This document shows, piece after piece, positions 17,464-27,296 of a stretch of DNA of 64,000 nucleotides. The position numbers and the translations under genes were made by a program. Origin of the DNA: Acidobacteria bacterium RIFCSPLOWO2_12_FULL_66_21. Its GTDB lineage: Bacteria > Acidobacteriota > Vicinamibacteria > Vicinamibacterales > 2-12-FULL-66-21. The DNA is taken from contig MELC01000072.1 in assembly GCA_001767455.1 (NCBI GenBank), positions 46,258-110,257 of the forward strand, read 5' to 3'. The notes under the pieces were generated by a model, which did not search any database, was not told where the DNA came from, and was given only the letters and a program-made list of their open reading frames with translations. Every line of letters begins with the position of its first letter. Position 1 is the first letter of the stretch.

Positions 17464-18474
17464 CTATGATATCGCGACGAAGCTTGTCAGAGGCTCATCA
17501 CCGGGTGCCCACCCCAGCTCACGAAGGGCTACAGTGAGGCCGCTCAGCGAACGAGCTTCGTCTGCCGTGAATGCTTTGTCTTGGCACATGTCCGCGAGCA
17601 CTCCTGAGAACGCTCGCGCATGCAGCCAACGCAGTTCGTCAGGATGAAGGCCGAGTGCACTCTGTTTGGCCTTGAGGTAGAACACCTCGTGTGGCGTAAA
17701 GTCCAGATCGGCGATCGCCGCCGTCAGTGCGTCCCAGTAAGCCGAAATCACGACTTGGCGGCCTGACGCGTCGCGGGATGTCTTCGTACCGGCAGGACCA
17801 ACAGCAACAGTACGCGGTTTCATCACTGGCGCCCGTCCGGCCGGGACCGAGGGCGCACCGTCGAAGAGAGGGTCGTTGAAGCTACTCATAAACTTGTAGC
17901 TCTTTAACTGGGCCAAGTCAGCGAACGTCCGTATTTGTTCGCGTTCGCAGACATGGAGGTACTGTTTCCACAGCTCCGCTGCCGCCAATGCGTCACCCGC
18001 AGCATGGTGACAAGCAGAATGAGTGACGCCGGACTCGTTGCATGCATCCGACAGCCCGCACTTCCGTCCCAATCCGAGCATCGGTCGCAGGTACATTAGA
18101 CAGAGATACGGCGGGAAACGACTGACACCAGCGCGGCGCAGTTCCTCACGCATGAATCTGGAGTCGAAGTACACGTTATACGACGCAAACACTGAGCCAC
18201 CCAGTGCGGCGAGGACCACCCCGGCGATATCGGTGAATGTCGGAGCGTCCGCGACGTCGGCGTCTGTGATGCCGTGGATTTCTGTCGCTGCAACGCGCCG
18301 CTGGGGATTGACCAAAGTGTCGAGAATCAGCTTCGGCTGCTCGCCTGGCTCGGTACGGACAATGGCGATTTCGACAACACGGTCTCCCCCAGGATAAAGG
18401 CCGGTGGTCTCAGTATCAACGACGGCCAAGGGTGTCTCCGCGATCAGCCGCGCCGAAATACCACACGTGCTCAC
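17464..18474 (-). CDS. DnaQ-like DEDDh 3'-5' exonuclease with TerB-like C-terminus
   Basis: 336 aa. The exonuclease domain has all catalytic residues: D20 and E22 in AVVDTETTG, D104 in NVYFDSRFM, and H156/D161 in HHAAGDALAAAELW (HxAxxD motif). Residues about 240-330 form an all-helical TerB-like domain with the internal pattern YWDALTAAIADLDFTPHE, LKAKQSALGLHPDELRWLH, and DKAFTADEARSLSGL. In other bacteria such exonuclease-TerB proteins often carry a BRCT domain at the end; here BRCT is absent and occurs in neighbouring genes instead. The GTG start overlaps the helicase stop by 4 bases (GTGA), so the two are translationally coupled. Confidence 0.88.
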   Translation of the reverse strand: MSTCGISARLIAETPLAVVDTETTGLYPGGDRVVEIAIVRTEPGEQPKLILDTLVNPQRRVAATEIHGITDADVADAPTFTDIAGVVLAALGGSVFASYNVYFDSRFMREELRRAGVSRFPPYLCLMYLRPMLGLGRKCGLSDACNESGVTHSACHHAAGDALAAAELWKQYLHVCEREQIRTFADLAQLKSYKFMSSFNDPLFDGAPSVPAGRAPVMKPRTVAVGPAGTKTSRDASGRQVVISAYWDALTAAIADLDFTPHEVFYLKAKQSALGLHPDELRWLHARAFSGVLADMCQDKAFTADEARSLSGLTVALRELGWAPGDEPLTSFVAIS

Positions 18475-21400
18475 AGCGCTCCTCCGGCTCCTGGCGTGAC
18501 TCGTAAAATCAGCCCGCCGCTTGCCTCGCCGAGCACGCCACTTGACAACAACGCCTCGACGACGTTTCCAATGGCTTGCTCCAGAATCGATCCCGTACGG
18601 CCATAGCCCATCACCGCTCGGGTTTCCGCAATTAACGACTGTTTCGTGAGTGCCTGCCCCCCTGCCAGTACAAGCTTCACCGCCTCCGCAAACTCCTCTG
18701 GAGCGATTCGTTCCCCGGGAATACGGCTATCAGTTCGGCAGCGGGCCTGGCAGCGGCCGTCCGGACGCCAGTAAAACGGGCCGCGTCGGTGTACGCGATG
18801 CTGGGATTCGGCGATGCGGGCGCCCTGACGGATTCTGGTCTGAATACGCGAGCCTGCCTTGGTGCCCCACAGGCCACTGACCCGCGCGATAAGATCGGTT
18901 TCATGAACGGGCGCCTCTATGTCGACGATCCTGGTCATCACGTCGGCAAGTGTTTCAAGCGCAGTGTCCAGCAGTCCGACGGGAGAGGGCGTGCGTGCAG
19001 CTACGAACATTTCGTACGCAGGCACCATCGGGCGGGCATATTGCGTTCGCGGCACGGCAGCCGTTGGAACTGGATCAACAGATCGCCCCGTGGCATGTTC
19101 TTCTTGCGATGATGAGCTCGCGTGCGCGTGCTGTTCTTCTTGACTTCGCACGCATTCGCGTGACTCCTGTATCAACTGGAGCAGTCGATCAATCTGTCCC
19201 TGTCGATCCTTGAACCAGTCGGTGCTCCACACTCGGTGGATGATCCAGCCGCGGTCCTCCAGCACCTGCTGACGCAACCGATCGCGATCGCGAACCGTTT
19301 CCATCGAGTGGTATGCGACACCGTCGCACTCGATGCCGCACACGAAACGACCTGGCACATCGTCGTCCAGGATTCCTACGTCCACTCGATACCCACAGAC
19401 GCCGACCTGCGGCTGAATACGCACGCCCCGGCGCGCCAGCTCGAGGCAGACATCACGTTCAAATGGAGACTCCGTGTCGGCTGCAATCGACACGACAGCA
19501 CCGCTAATCCTCCGGTGTTCAGCATAGGAAAGAAAGTCTCGGAGCAGCCTCGGCCCCTCCGAAACAGCGCCGGCGGGATTGATGTCATGGTCATGGATGG
19601 AAGAGAACACCTTCATCTGGCGGCGGGCTCGCGTGACCAGCACGTTGAGCCGGCGCCAGCCGTTGTCACGGTTCAGAGGCCCGAAGTTGTAGCGAACCCG
19701 CCCATCCGGAGACCTGCCGTATGTGATGCTGAGAAAGATTGCGTCTCGCTCGTCTCCTTGGATGTTCTCAAGGTTCTTCACGAAGAACGGCTCGTTGGTT
19801 GAGCGGTCGAAGAACGGCTCTATGGAAGGATCAGCCCGGCGGCGAACCTCGAGTTCGTCCACGATCGCAAGTTGCTGACGGAGATTCAACGTTCCAACAC
19901 CCAGTGAGAGTGTGTTGAGGCCCGCGGCCCTACGCTGCAGTTGAGCGACAGCAAAGCTCACTACTTCGTCGGCGATTCTCCTCGCCTCGATCAGGTTCAC
20001 GCCCTTGCCTTCGTAAACTCCCCCCTCGACGAATCGGAACTCGAGACCTGCCGTGTCGCTGTCCGTGACCGCACTTGGAAACGTGTGAAGATCAGCGTCG
20101 TAGAAACTGATGTTGGAGAAGTTAATCAGTGACTCGTGGGCGCTTCGATAGTGCCATTTCAAGCGGCTCATTGGGACCGCAGCTCCCATGAACTCCTCAA
20201 GGACGCTTTCGGTATCATCGAAAAGTGGCGTGCCATCGTCGCCGAGCACCGCGTCGACACTGCCGCCCGAGACCATGAAGAAGTTCGTGGGCGGAAGCTG
20301 CTTCGGATCTCCAACGACGACCAGCTGGCGCCCTCGAACGACTGCACCCACGGCGTCCTCTGTGGGCAATTGCGAGGCCTCGTCGAATATCACGACGTCG
20401 AATGAAGGAGCGCTCCCGTCGCTGTACTGCGCCACTGTCAGCGGACTCATCATGAAACACGGCTTGATCGCGCGGATTGCGCCGTCGCAATCTCGCAGCG
20501 TCCTCCGAAGCGGGCGCAGCTTTCGTTGTTTGACCAATTCGCGCCGGAGCAGGGGCAGCGAGGCAGCCCCTTCGGGCTGGCGCAGCTTGTGCTGCACGCG
20601 GTCGCGCAGCATACCTGCGAGGGCGGCACGGTTCTGTTGCAGCACAAGCTGATCGAGATGCCGGAAGTCCTTCACCATTGCTTCGTGCGAGAGCGTATCG
20701 AATTGGTGTAGTGGCTCCCGCGCCTGAACCACGGCCGACATCCATTTCATGTGGAAAGCGCGGAGGAAGGCGCTCGGCAGAACGTCGAAGGGAACGGCCC
20801 CGCTCATCCCCGGATCAACGACGTCGTGTGCGATAGTCGCGACCGCGCGCTGTCGGCTGGATTCGAAGGCGGCCCAGGCGGGTGCCTTGGCAAGGTTGGT
20901 CGCAATCGCCTTCGCCCGCGCACCAATTTCGCAGATGGGGCTTGCCTGCAGGTACCCGTCGGGCCATCCGACGGTATTCTGCAGTTCGCCCAGTTGCATT
21001 CGAAGGCGCTGGGCTCCGGCAGCGAGCGTCCGCAGGGCACCGACGTCGGGCTTCCTGTGCTCAGCGAGACGGGCCGCGTCCGCAGCCAGGCCTCGGCCAA
21101 TCGCAAGAGCACGATAGCGCACGACGTACGCGACATATTCGTCCAGACGGCTCCAGTCAGAGTCGGCGGCCTTCCAGAGGGCGCCGAATAGCGCTCGACC
21201 GGTCTTCTCAGCCGCTGCGAGCTCGTGGACGACGGCTGAGACTTCGTCGACCTGCTTCAGAACCCTCGCTTGTTCGAGCAGCGAGGGCACGTACCCCGGT
21301 CGCCTCCATCCCACCCATCTGCGGTTGATCGCGCGATATCGGGCGTCCAGGATCGCAAAGAACGAGAGCACGCCACTGCTCTTCCGCTCGATGTACGCGA

Positions 21401-23318
21401 TATCCTCCGAGTGCTGCAGATCGAAGACGTCGTCCTTGAGATTCGCGCGGAGCCGTTCTCGAAGTTGCCGCAGCTTGCGCCCCGTCGCCAAAAGTGTGGT
21501 CGCTTCCCTTGGCGGCGAGTTCCACGCGTCACTCTGGAGGATGCCGGCCGCAACCCCGGGCGAAGCACCGAGCACATCGGCGACTTCAGCCATCCCTTCC
21601 GCTTCATCCAGTGTCGACCCAGCTGGTACTCCAAATGCGGCGGATGCACTGGCGACCTGCGTCAGTAGAATTCCAACAGAATCATCGATATCAACCGCCA
21701 GAGCCTTCGCGGTGTCGAGATCATCCTCGGTGTATAGCGTTTTGCGAGCGTCACGCCAGGGATGTAACCGGGGATCTCCCACTGCGCGCGCGTGCACTTC
21801 CATGTCTTCAAGAGCACGGCGACCGGCGGCCAGGTCTTCAGCCGTCACCTTCGAAATGTCGGCATCGAGCTTTATCTTGGGTGCCTGCAAGACCGTCCCG
21901 AGCTCCCCCACCACGCCGTACGGAGACTTGCCCAAAGCACCGAAGGGCTCGTGCACTGCGCGGACGTAGTCCGAGAGTGCCCCGCGCACGACGGGCAGCC
22001 GGTGTCCCGTACCTGTCGTGCCTGCAATCGGCTGAAGAGAGGCATCTAGTGCCGCCGAGAGTCCCTTCATTACGGCGCGTTTGTTCGCCTTCGACGAGTG
22101 CAGCTCGAGACAGAATTCACCGATCCCAGCCTGCACCAAACGTCGGTGCACGACTTCGAGTGCGGCCATCTTCTCAGCAACGAACAGCACGGACTTCCCG
22201 GCGGCCAGCGCCTGCGCTACGAGGTTGGTAATCGTCTGCGATTTGCCGGTTCCTGGAGGACCTTCGATGACGATGTCGTGTCCCTTAGAGACGGCCGCAG
22301 CGGCACGCATCTGGCTCGAATCGGCGTCTACGACTTGATAGGTACTTTCGGGCGTGAAATCCGAATCCAGTTGCAGCTGGCGAATATCGTCCGGGAGGCC
22401 ATGTACTGAGCTGCCTGCTCGGGCGAGCAGTTGTCGAATCAGCCGATGTCGTCCGATCGCGTCACCGTTGGCCTCCAGATCCTTGAACATGACGAGCTTC
22501 TGAAACGAGAACAGTCCCAGGTAAACATCGCCCTGAACAGCCCATCCGATTTGATTGGCAACGGCCTGGGCCGCTCCCTTCAGGAATGTCTGCAGGTCGT
22601 AGGTATCGCTGATCGTCTCTGAGTCGGGCAGCTCTGGGAGGACGATCCCGAAATTGGAACACAACCACTCTATGAGGGCGGGGTTCACCAGCGCGTCTTC
22701 ATCAGCTGCGGCGACCGTGTAGCCGGATCGCGCTGACTTTCTCGTCAACTGCACTGGGAGAAAGACCAACGGGGCGCGGAACCACGTGTCCGAATCGCGC
22801 GATTCCTTGTGCTGAAGCATGCCGAGCGTCATAAAAAGCGTGTTGACGCCCTGCTCCTCAATCGCCGTACGCGCCTGTTCGTCGATTCGGCGCAATGAAT
22901 GATCCAGCGCCTCAGGAGTGAGCTTCGTCTGCAGCCACTGATCGCGGTGGCGATCATCCACGGTCGATGGATCGTATGGAACGAAGTCCAGGCTCTCCTC
23001 GCTCTCGGACACGAAGTCGCTTGGCTCTGCGTCCATTTCGATGTCGATGCTCACGCGCTCCGAGTTCCCGGCTATCTTCAGACTCTCGCTCTTGTCCTCT
23101 CCTGCCTTGAACCGCATCATCGCATCGTCGAGGTATAGGTGGCGAAACACTTCAGCGGGCTGCTCATCGACGATCGCAACCGTTGAGACTCTTGTTGGCT
23201 TGAAATTCAGCGCACGGTTGCGCCGGGAGAGGTCGAGGAGCTTGCGTTTCCAATTCGAAACGCTCGCCGAGAGACGATTCGAAAAATCTGCCGGTAGATC
23301 CGGATCCACACCAGGCAT
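18471..23318 (-). CDS. DUF4011 SF1 helicase with Vsr-like nuclease and DUF3320
   Basis: 1615 aa from ATG 23318, which has GGGAG 8 bases upstream; the frame continues 40 codons further up without similarity. Order of parts: N-terminal DUF4011-like domain (from about residue 15, NWKRKLLDLSRRNRALNF); SF1 helicase (COG1112/Upf1-like) with Walker A GPPGTGKS (353-360), Walker B FDEASQLP (about 977-984), VGDPKQLPP and the late motif RRLNVLVTRAR; a PD-(D/E)XK nuclease of the Vsr/MTES_1575 type (about 1270-1385) with FERDV, YRVDVGI and IECDGVAYH; and a C-terminal DUF3320-like winged segment (about 1440-1610). Proteins of this make-up are frequent in defence islands. Coupled to the exonuclease downstream and divergent from a TerB-BRCT gene. 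Confidence 0.88.
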   Translation of the reverse strand: MPGVDPDLPADFSNRLSASVSNWKRKLLDLSRRNRALNFKPTRVSTVAIVDEQPAEVFRHLYLDDAMMRFKAGEDKSESLKIAGNSERVSIDIEMDAEPSDFVSESEESLDFVPYDPSTVDDRHRDQWLQTKLTPEALDHSLRRIDEQARTAIEEQGVNTLFMTLGMLQHKESRDSDTWFRAPLVFLPVQLTRKSARSGYTVAAADEDALVNPALIEWLCSNFGIVLPELPDSETISDTYDLQTFLKGAAQAVANQIGWAVQGDVYLGLFSFQKLVMFKDLEANGDAIGRHRLIRQLLARAGSSVHGLPDDIRQLQLDSDFTPESTYQVVDADSSQMRAAAAVSKGHDIVIEGPPGTGKSQTITNLVAQALAAGKSVLFVAEKMAALEVVHRRLVQAGIGEFCLELHSSKANKRAVMKGLSAALDASLQPIAGTTGTGHRLPVVRGALSDYVRAVHEPFGALGKSPYGVVGELGTVLQAPKIKLDADISKVTAEDLAAGRRALEDMEVHARAVGDPRLHPWRDARKTLYTEDDLDTAKALAVDIDDSVGILLTQVASASAAFGVPAGSTLDEAEGMAEVADVLGASPGVAAGILQSDAWNSPPREATTLLATGRKLRQLRERLRANLKDDVFDLQHSEDIAYIERKSSGVLSFFAILDARYRAINRRWVGWRRPGYVPSLLEQARVLKQVDEVSAVVHELAAAEKTGRALFGALWKAADSDWSRLDEYVAYVVRYRALAIGRGLAADAARLAEHRKPDVGALRTLAAGAQRLRMQLGELQNTVGWPDGYLQASPICEIGARAKAIATNLAKAPAWAAFESSRQRAVATIAHDVVDPGMSGAVPFDVLPSAFLRAFHMKWMSAVVQAREPLHQFDTLSHEAMVKDFRHLDQLVLQQNRAALAGMLRDRVQHKLRQPEGAASLPLLRRELVKQRKLRPLRRTLRDCDGAIRAIKPCFMMSPLTVAQYSDGSAPSFDVVIFDEASQLPTEDAVGAVVRGRQLVVVGDPKQLPPTNFFMVSGGSVDAVLGDDGTPLFDDTESVLEEFMGAAVPMSRLKWHYRSAHESLINFSNISFYDADLHTFPSAVTDSDTAGLEFRFVEGGVYEGKGVNLIEARRIADEVVSFAVAQLQRRAAGLNTLSLGVGTLNLRQQLAIVDELEVRRRADPSIEPFFDRSTNEPFFVKNLENIQGDERDAIFLSITYGRSPDGRVRYNFGPLNRDNGWRRLNVLVTRARRQMKVFSSIHDHDINPAGAVSEGPRLLRDFLSYAEHRRISGAVVSIAADTESPFERDVCLELARRGVRIQPQVGVCGYRVDVGILDDDVPGRFVCGIECDGVAYHSMETVRDRDRLRQQVLEDRGWIIHRVWSTDWFKDRQGQIDRLLQLIQESRECVRSQEEQHAHASSSSQEEHATGRSVDPVPTAAVPRTQYARPMVPAYEMFVAARTPSPVGLLDTALETLADVMTRIVDIEAPVHETDLIARVSGLWGTKAGSRIQTRIRQGARIAESQHRVHRRGPFYWRPDGRCQARCRTDSRIPGERIAPEEFAEAVKLVLAGGQALTKQSLIAETRAVMGYGRTGSILEQAIGNVVEALLSSGVLGEASGGLILRVTPGAGGAL

Positions 23319-23737
23319 GTGCGAAGCTCCCTGTTTTCTTGAGGTGGGCAGATGATACACCCTCGAAGTGTCTCTACTCGGGACGGTTTCGTTGTGCGGC
23401 TCCGGCACAACCTCCCCGGCGTGTGCTGCCACGCGCAAGCACCGCTCGGTCCGGAGACCAGCAGAAACAGATGTGGGCGCCCTCGGTCATGAGTCATGCG
23501 GGCCGGGAGCAACCGGAGACTCCTGACTGCGAATCCTTCGACGCTGGAATATCGCTTCGAGCGGACCTTTACTCCCACGGGCTTCGCTTCACACGAGCAG
23601 AGGGCGGCAATCACGGTTGATAAGAGTGGATTCACCGAATTTGGATCCGCATGTGGACCGGCGTATGATCCGACGCGTCCGGAATCAGTGTTTACGCGCC
23701 GACAGTTCTGAACGTATGCCAGTGCGGAGGCTTTCCC
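23319..23737. other. Divergent intergenic region with one hairpin
   Basis: 420 bases between the helicase and the TerB-BRCT gene. It must hold both promoters. The only structure I see is the hairpin GTTGTGC (23391-23397) with GCACAAC (23405-23411). No convincing small ORF, tRNA or operator pair is visible; the short ORFs across it are frame shadows. Confidence 0.5.
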
Positions 23738-24622
23738 GTGTGCGCCAGCAACTATGTTCCGTTACCACCGATTGGATTCAGGCTCCTACACGAACTTGAG
23801 GGGCTCATCGTAGGCGTCCAAGCCGACGGCGTAATTACGCCAGCGGAGGTGTCACGTCTTGGGCGCTGGCTAGCGGAGAACGAGTTGTACGCATCGATCC
23901 ATCCGTTCTCAGAACTTAAGACACACTTGGAACAGGTGCTCGCGGATCGGGCGATCACCACGGACGAATGCGAGGACCTCCTGTTCGCGATTCGGAAGCT
24001 GACCAGATCAAATCCATACTTCGACGCGCTGAGAACTGGCCTCCAAGTACTCATGGGTCTGCTCGCCGGCGTCTCCGCCGATAAGCAGCTCGGTGATGCC
24101 GAACTGCGCGCCATCAGCGACTGGGCTGAGGAATCGAATCATCTGCAGGGATTGTGGCCCTTCGACGAATGCTGTACGGTGGCGATCGCGATCCGAGCTG
24201 CCGGGCGTGCTGACGAGCGTAAGCAGTATCTCTTCGATCTGGCCCGGCAGTTCCCCGTCGCCGGCGACTTGGATGAAGAGACAGGCGAGTTGCCGCCGCT
24301 GCTAGTGAACGGCGTCTGCGCGATCGATCCGCAGATTATCTTTCAGGATTCACGATTCGTTTTCACAGGTGAGTCGCGGCGCGCGACTCGGTCGGCCCTG
24401 GAGACCCTTGTCGCCGAGCGTGGAGGAGAGCCTTGGCCCCGAGTAACAGCAGATGCGCACTACTTGGTGGTGTGCGATGGCGGCAATCCGTTATGGGCAT
24501 TCTCCTGCTATGGGCGAAAGGTCGAGCAGGCGTACAAGCTGAGAAAGAAGGGTCATCGCATCATGATCGTCCACGAAGCTGATTTCTGGGACGCAGTCGC
24601 CGACACGGGCGCAACGGTATGA
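23738..24622 (+). CDS. TerB-like-BRCT domain protein
   Basis: 294 aa from GTG 23738, with GGAGG 7 bases upstream. The N-terminal 180 residues are two helical TerB-like repeats with acidic turns: LIVGVQADGVITPAEVSRL, VLADRAITTDECEDLLFAI, GVSADKQLGDAELRAISDW. The C-terminal 90 residues form a BRCT domain: RFVFTGESRRATRSALETL, ADAHYLVVCDGG, then KLRKKGHRIMIVHEADFW with the conserved Trp. The BRCT end is strikingly like that of the kinase at 16224 (RxKGHRI...FW). BRCT domains bind phosphopeptides or DNA ends. It is divergent from the helicase gene and probably part of the same functional locus. Confidence 0.85.
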   Translation: MCASNYVPLPPIGFRLLHELEGLIVGVQADGVITPAEVSRLGRWLAENELYASIHPFSELKTHLEQVLADRAITTDECEDLLFAIRKLTRSNPYFDALRTGLQVLMGLLAGVSADKQLGDAELRAISDWAEESNHLQGLWPFDECCTVAIAIRAAGRADERKQYLFDLARQFPVAGDLDEETGELPPLLVNGVCAIDPQIIFQDSRFVFTGESRRATRSALETLVAERGGEPWPRVTADAHYLVVCDGGNPLWAFSCYGRKVEQAYKLRKKGHRIMIVHEADFWDAVADTGATV

Positions 24623-24663
24623 CGGCACAGCACTTCCGACAACACCCAAAACGGTCCCGAGTA

Positions 24664-24688
24664 CGCGGCGGGCCCACGAACCGCCGCG
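24664..24688. terminator. Possible bidirectional terminator hairpin
   Basis: CGCGGCGG (24664-24671) and CCGCCGCG (24681-24688) form a perfect 8-bp stem between two convergent genes (TerB-BRCT ending at 24622 and the glycosidase-like gene ending at 24783). There is no T-run, so the assignment is weak. Confidence 0.3.
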
Positions 24689-24782
24689 TGCAGGTGTTGC
24701 ACTCGCGCTGGAAGTCATCGGTGTGAAGAAATTCCGGCCTGTTCCAGCGTCCGAATCAGACCGCATGGTACGGCGCCACGTG

Positions 24783-27140
24783 CTACGGGAGATATCCGGT
24801 GACAGCAAAGCGCTCGTCGCCGCGTGTCTGAATCACGACCGTATCGCCCTGCGGACCGCCGAGCGCGGCGTGACGCCCGTTGACCGTCGCTCGCTGCAGT
24901 CGCGCACCGTTCCCCGAGCGCAGCTTCACCTGAATCTCCGCCGGCGCTCCCGCCCGCGCCAGCTTGACGGTCGCCTCCATCGACTTCTCCGGCGGTTTCG
25001 ACACGAGGTTGAAGTCCACCCGGCCGAAGCGCGTGGGCGCCTGTGAGACGGCAACCGGATGACCGGACATGACCCACGAGGCCGGCAGGCCTTTTCCGAA
25101 ATACAGACGATCCTCGTCGGAATCCTCGAGGACCAGCATCCACCGCACGAGGAGCGGGATGGTCTGCTGCGCGGGAATGCAGAAGAGCGAAGTTCCCCCG
25201 CGAATGCCGCTCACTTCACCGGCCGTCCAGCTCCCGCGCGTGTGGTCGTGGTACCGGTGCGAATACAGGAACAGCAGGAACTCCTCGATCCGATCGAGCC
25301 GGAGCAGCATCTGCGCGTAGCCGTACGAGATGAACCCGAGAATCGATCTCGCTCCCGGTCGTGCGGGGCCGATGTTGGCCACCACGCCGAGCGTCGTCCC
25401 ACCGTAATTCCGCAGCGTGTCGATCGCGAGGTTCGCCAGGTCCGCCGGCAGCACGTCGGCGTGCAGCAGCTCGGCGTACAGCCGGTGCGGCCATTGCTGT
25501 GGGCTCGGGCGCTCCGCGGCCATGGCTTCGCGGAACGGAAGCGTCGTCCCCGGCATCGGCGGGACGTAGGCGGGTTTCAGGTCGTGGCGGATGTTGGCCC
25601 GCATGCTCGCGACGACCGCTTCGCGGAGCTCGGTGCTCCGGCGCGTCCACGCCTGCACCTGCGCGGCGCCGGCGCCGAGCGCCTGCCACGCGTCCGCGAT
25701 GTCTTTGAGTCCCCGCGCCGCAAACGCGCTGTTGGCGTAGTAGGGCTGCCACCATGTCTCGGGACGCGCATTGAGACACGCGTCCGACTCGTTCCACCCG
25801 CGGATCAAGCCGCGCGTGGGATCGGCGGCTGGAAGCGCCAGGGCGATGTCCTGCAGATCCGCCAACACCCGTGCCGTCGCCTCGATCCTGGGGCGGTGCT
25901 TCAGCATCAGCGCCCGGTCGCCCGTGTAGTTGAAGTAGCGCGCGAGGAGCGACAGCGTCAGCCCGAACTGCGCGGTCTCGGGCCCACGCATGTTGGGCAT
26001 CCCGTTCGCATCGACGAAGTCGCTGAAATAGTTGTCGAAGTACGCCCGCGCCGTCTCGAAACGGCCCCATTCGAGGTTGGTGTACAGGCCGCTCGTGAAC
26101 ACATCCTGGAAGCCGTCGTATTCCGACCCGAAGTAGTCGCGATCCACGCCGCCGTACTTCGGGTACACGCCGCCGGGCCGGATCATCATCTCCTTGGCGA
26201 AGCAATGCTTCGACAGGTCCACCCACGATCGTTCCGGCAGAGAGGGCTCCGCGAATTCCTGAAGCTGCCGATCCCAGTACTCCGCGAACTCGAGCAGCGC
26301 CCGGTAGAACGAGGTGGCTGCCGGCGCTTTTCGTGCCGGCGGGTATTCCGGATACGTGGATCCGTAGACGACCTTCGTCGCGGCTGTACCTTCGAGCCGC
26401 ATCGAGCGATGCCACGTGCGGACGATGAATTTGTCCTTCGCGAGGACGTCTCCGAACACGATGTTCTCGATGTACGCGCCAGGGGAAATCTCGATGAGCG
26501 TCCGCGTCGCCGGCATCCAGCCGCCCACGAGACCTTCGTACCGCTTCCGCTGCGGCGCCGGCGTGGCGCCCGGCGCGGGTGGACCCGCCGGTCCGCGCAG
26601 CTCGGCGAAGTACTGAGCGGGCAGCCACGTTCGAGTGGAACCGGCCGGATACACCGGCGTGACGTCGTACGCTTCCTTGGTTCCCACGAACGTCGTCCAG
26701 CGTCCGCGTCCCTCCCCGGGTTGAGCGACGGATCCCTGCGGCGGCGCCGCGGAGCGAACCTGGCGTTCATCCGGATCGCCGCCGGACGCGAGGAGCTTCT
26801 CGGCGAGAAGGTCTCTGCCGGAGAGCCCGATTTCATCGATGCTCAGGCCAAGGAACGGAGGTCCCTCCTCCGCAAAACACGGCTCGGCGTTCTTCGTGAG
26901 CACGCGTGCGCCGTTCGCCGACACGAACGTGATCGCGCCGTCTCGCGTCCGCAGATCCTCGTACACCTTCCAGGCGATTCCGCGGCGAGAGAACTCGCAG
27001 ACGAGCGCGTGTCCTTCGACGTCCGGTGGCGCCTGCGGCGATCGCGGAGCAATGGGCTTGGTCTGGGAAGCGGATTGCAGCGGCAGCGCCGCGCTGGTTC
27101 CGGCCGCGGCGAGTGTCTGGAGGAAATCTCTTCTATCCAT
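24783..27140 (-). CDS. Tat-exported (alpha/alpha)6-barrel glycosidase-like protein
   Basis: 785 aa. The N-terminus MDRRDFLQTLAAAGTSAALP is a twin-arginine signal, so the protein is exported folded. The central part (about 280-680) has the alternating helix and Trp/Tyr-rich pattern of six-hairpin glycosidases: SFYRALLEFAEYWDRQLQEF, DYFGSEYDGFQDVFTSGLY, LIRGWNESDACLNARPETWW, then YANSAFAARGLKDIADAW and TRGSWTAGEVSGIRGG. A Glu in NESDAC and one in AGEVS are plausible acid/base candidates but are not proven. The C-terminal 80 residues look like a beta-sandwich. The substrate is unknown. It stands alone and seems to be a metabolic passenger within the defence-rich stretch. Confidence 0.7.
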   Translation of the reverse strand: MDRRDFLQTLAAAGTSAALPLQSASQTKPIAPRSPQAPPDVEGHALVCEFSRRGIAWKVYEDLRTRDGAITFVSANGARVLTKNAEPCFAEEGPPFLGLSIDEIGLSGRDLLAEKLLASGGDPDERQVRSAAPPQGSVAQPGEGRGRWTTFVGTKEAYDVTPVYPAGSTRTWLPAQYFAELRGPAGPPAPGATPAPQRKRYEGLVGGWMPATRTLIEISPGAYIENIVFGDVLAKDKFIVRTWHRSMRLEGTAATKVVYGSTYPEYPPARKAPAATSFYRALLEFAEYWDRQLQEFAEPSLPERSWVDLSKHCFAKEMMIRPGGVYPKYGGVDRDYFGSEYDGFQDVFTSGLYTNLEWGRFETARAYFDNYFSDFVDANGMPNMRGPETAQFGLTLSLLARYFNYTGDRALMLKHRPRIEATARVLADLQDIALALPAADPTRGLIRGWNESDACLNARPETWWQPYYANSAFAARGLKDIADAWQALGAGAAQVQAWTRRSTELREAVVASMRANIRHDLKPAYVPPMPGTTLPFREAMAAERPSPQQWPHRLYAELLHADVLPADLANLAIDTLRNYGGTTLGVVANIGPARPGARSILGFISYGYAQMLLRLDRIEEFLLFLYSHRYHDHTRGSWTAGEVSGIRGGTSLFCIPAQQTIPLLVRWMLVLEDSDEDRLYFGKGLPASWVMSGHPVAVSQAPTRFGRVDFNLVSKPPEKSMEATVKLARAGAPAEIQVKLRSGNGARLQRATVNGRHAALGGPQGDTVVIQTRGDERFAVTGYLP

Positions 27141-27296
27141 TCCGGGATTCTAGACCAAGGCGAAGGGTGTGCTTGAAGACGGCGACCCTAACGGCGAGGT
27201 GCATGGAGCGACGTGGGAAGAGGACTTGGCCTGGCAAGGATCAGATTCCCGAAGCCGCTGTGGCCAAACCCGGGTGACGTTGCTCGAATGCACATT

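Noticed and set aside
16224..23318. Type I Mokosh defence system (kinase plus COG1112 helicase)
   Set aside because: As I recall it, that system combines a kinase-helicase protein with a PLD-type nuclease; here the kinase is separate, carries BRCT and no PLD nuclease is present.
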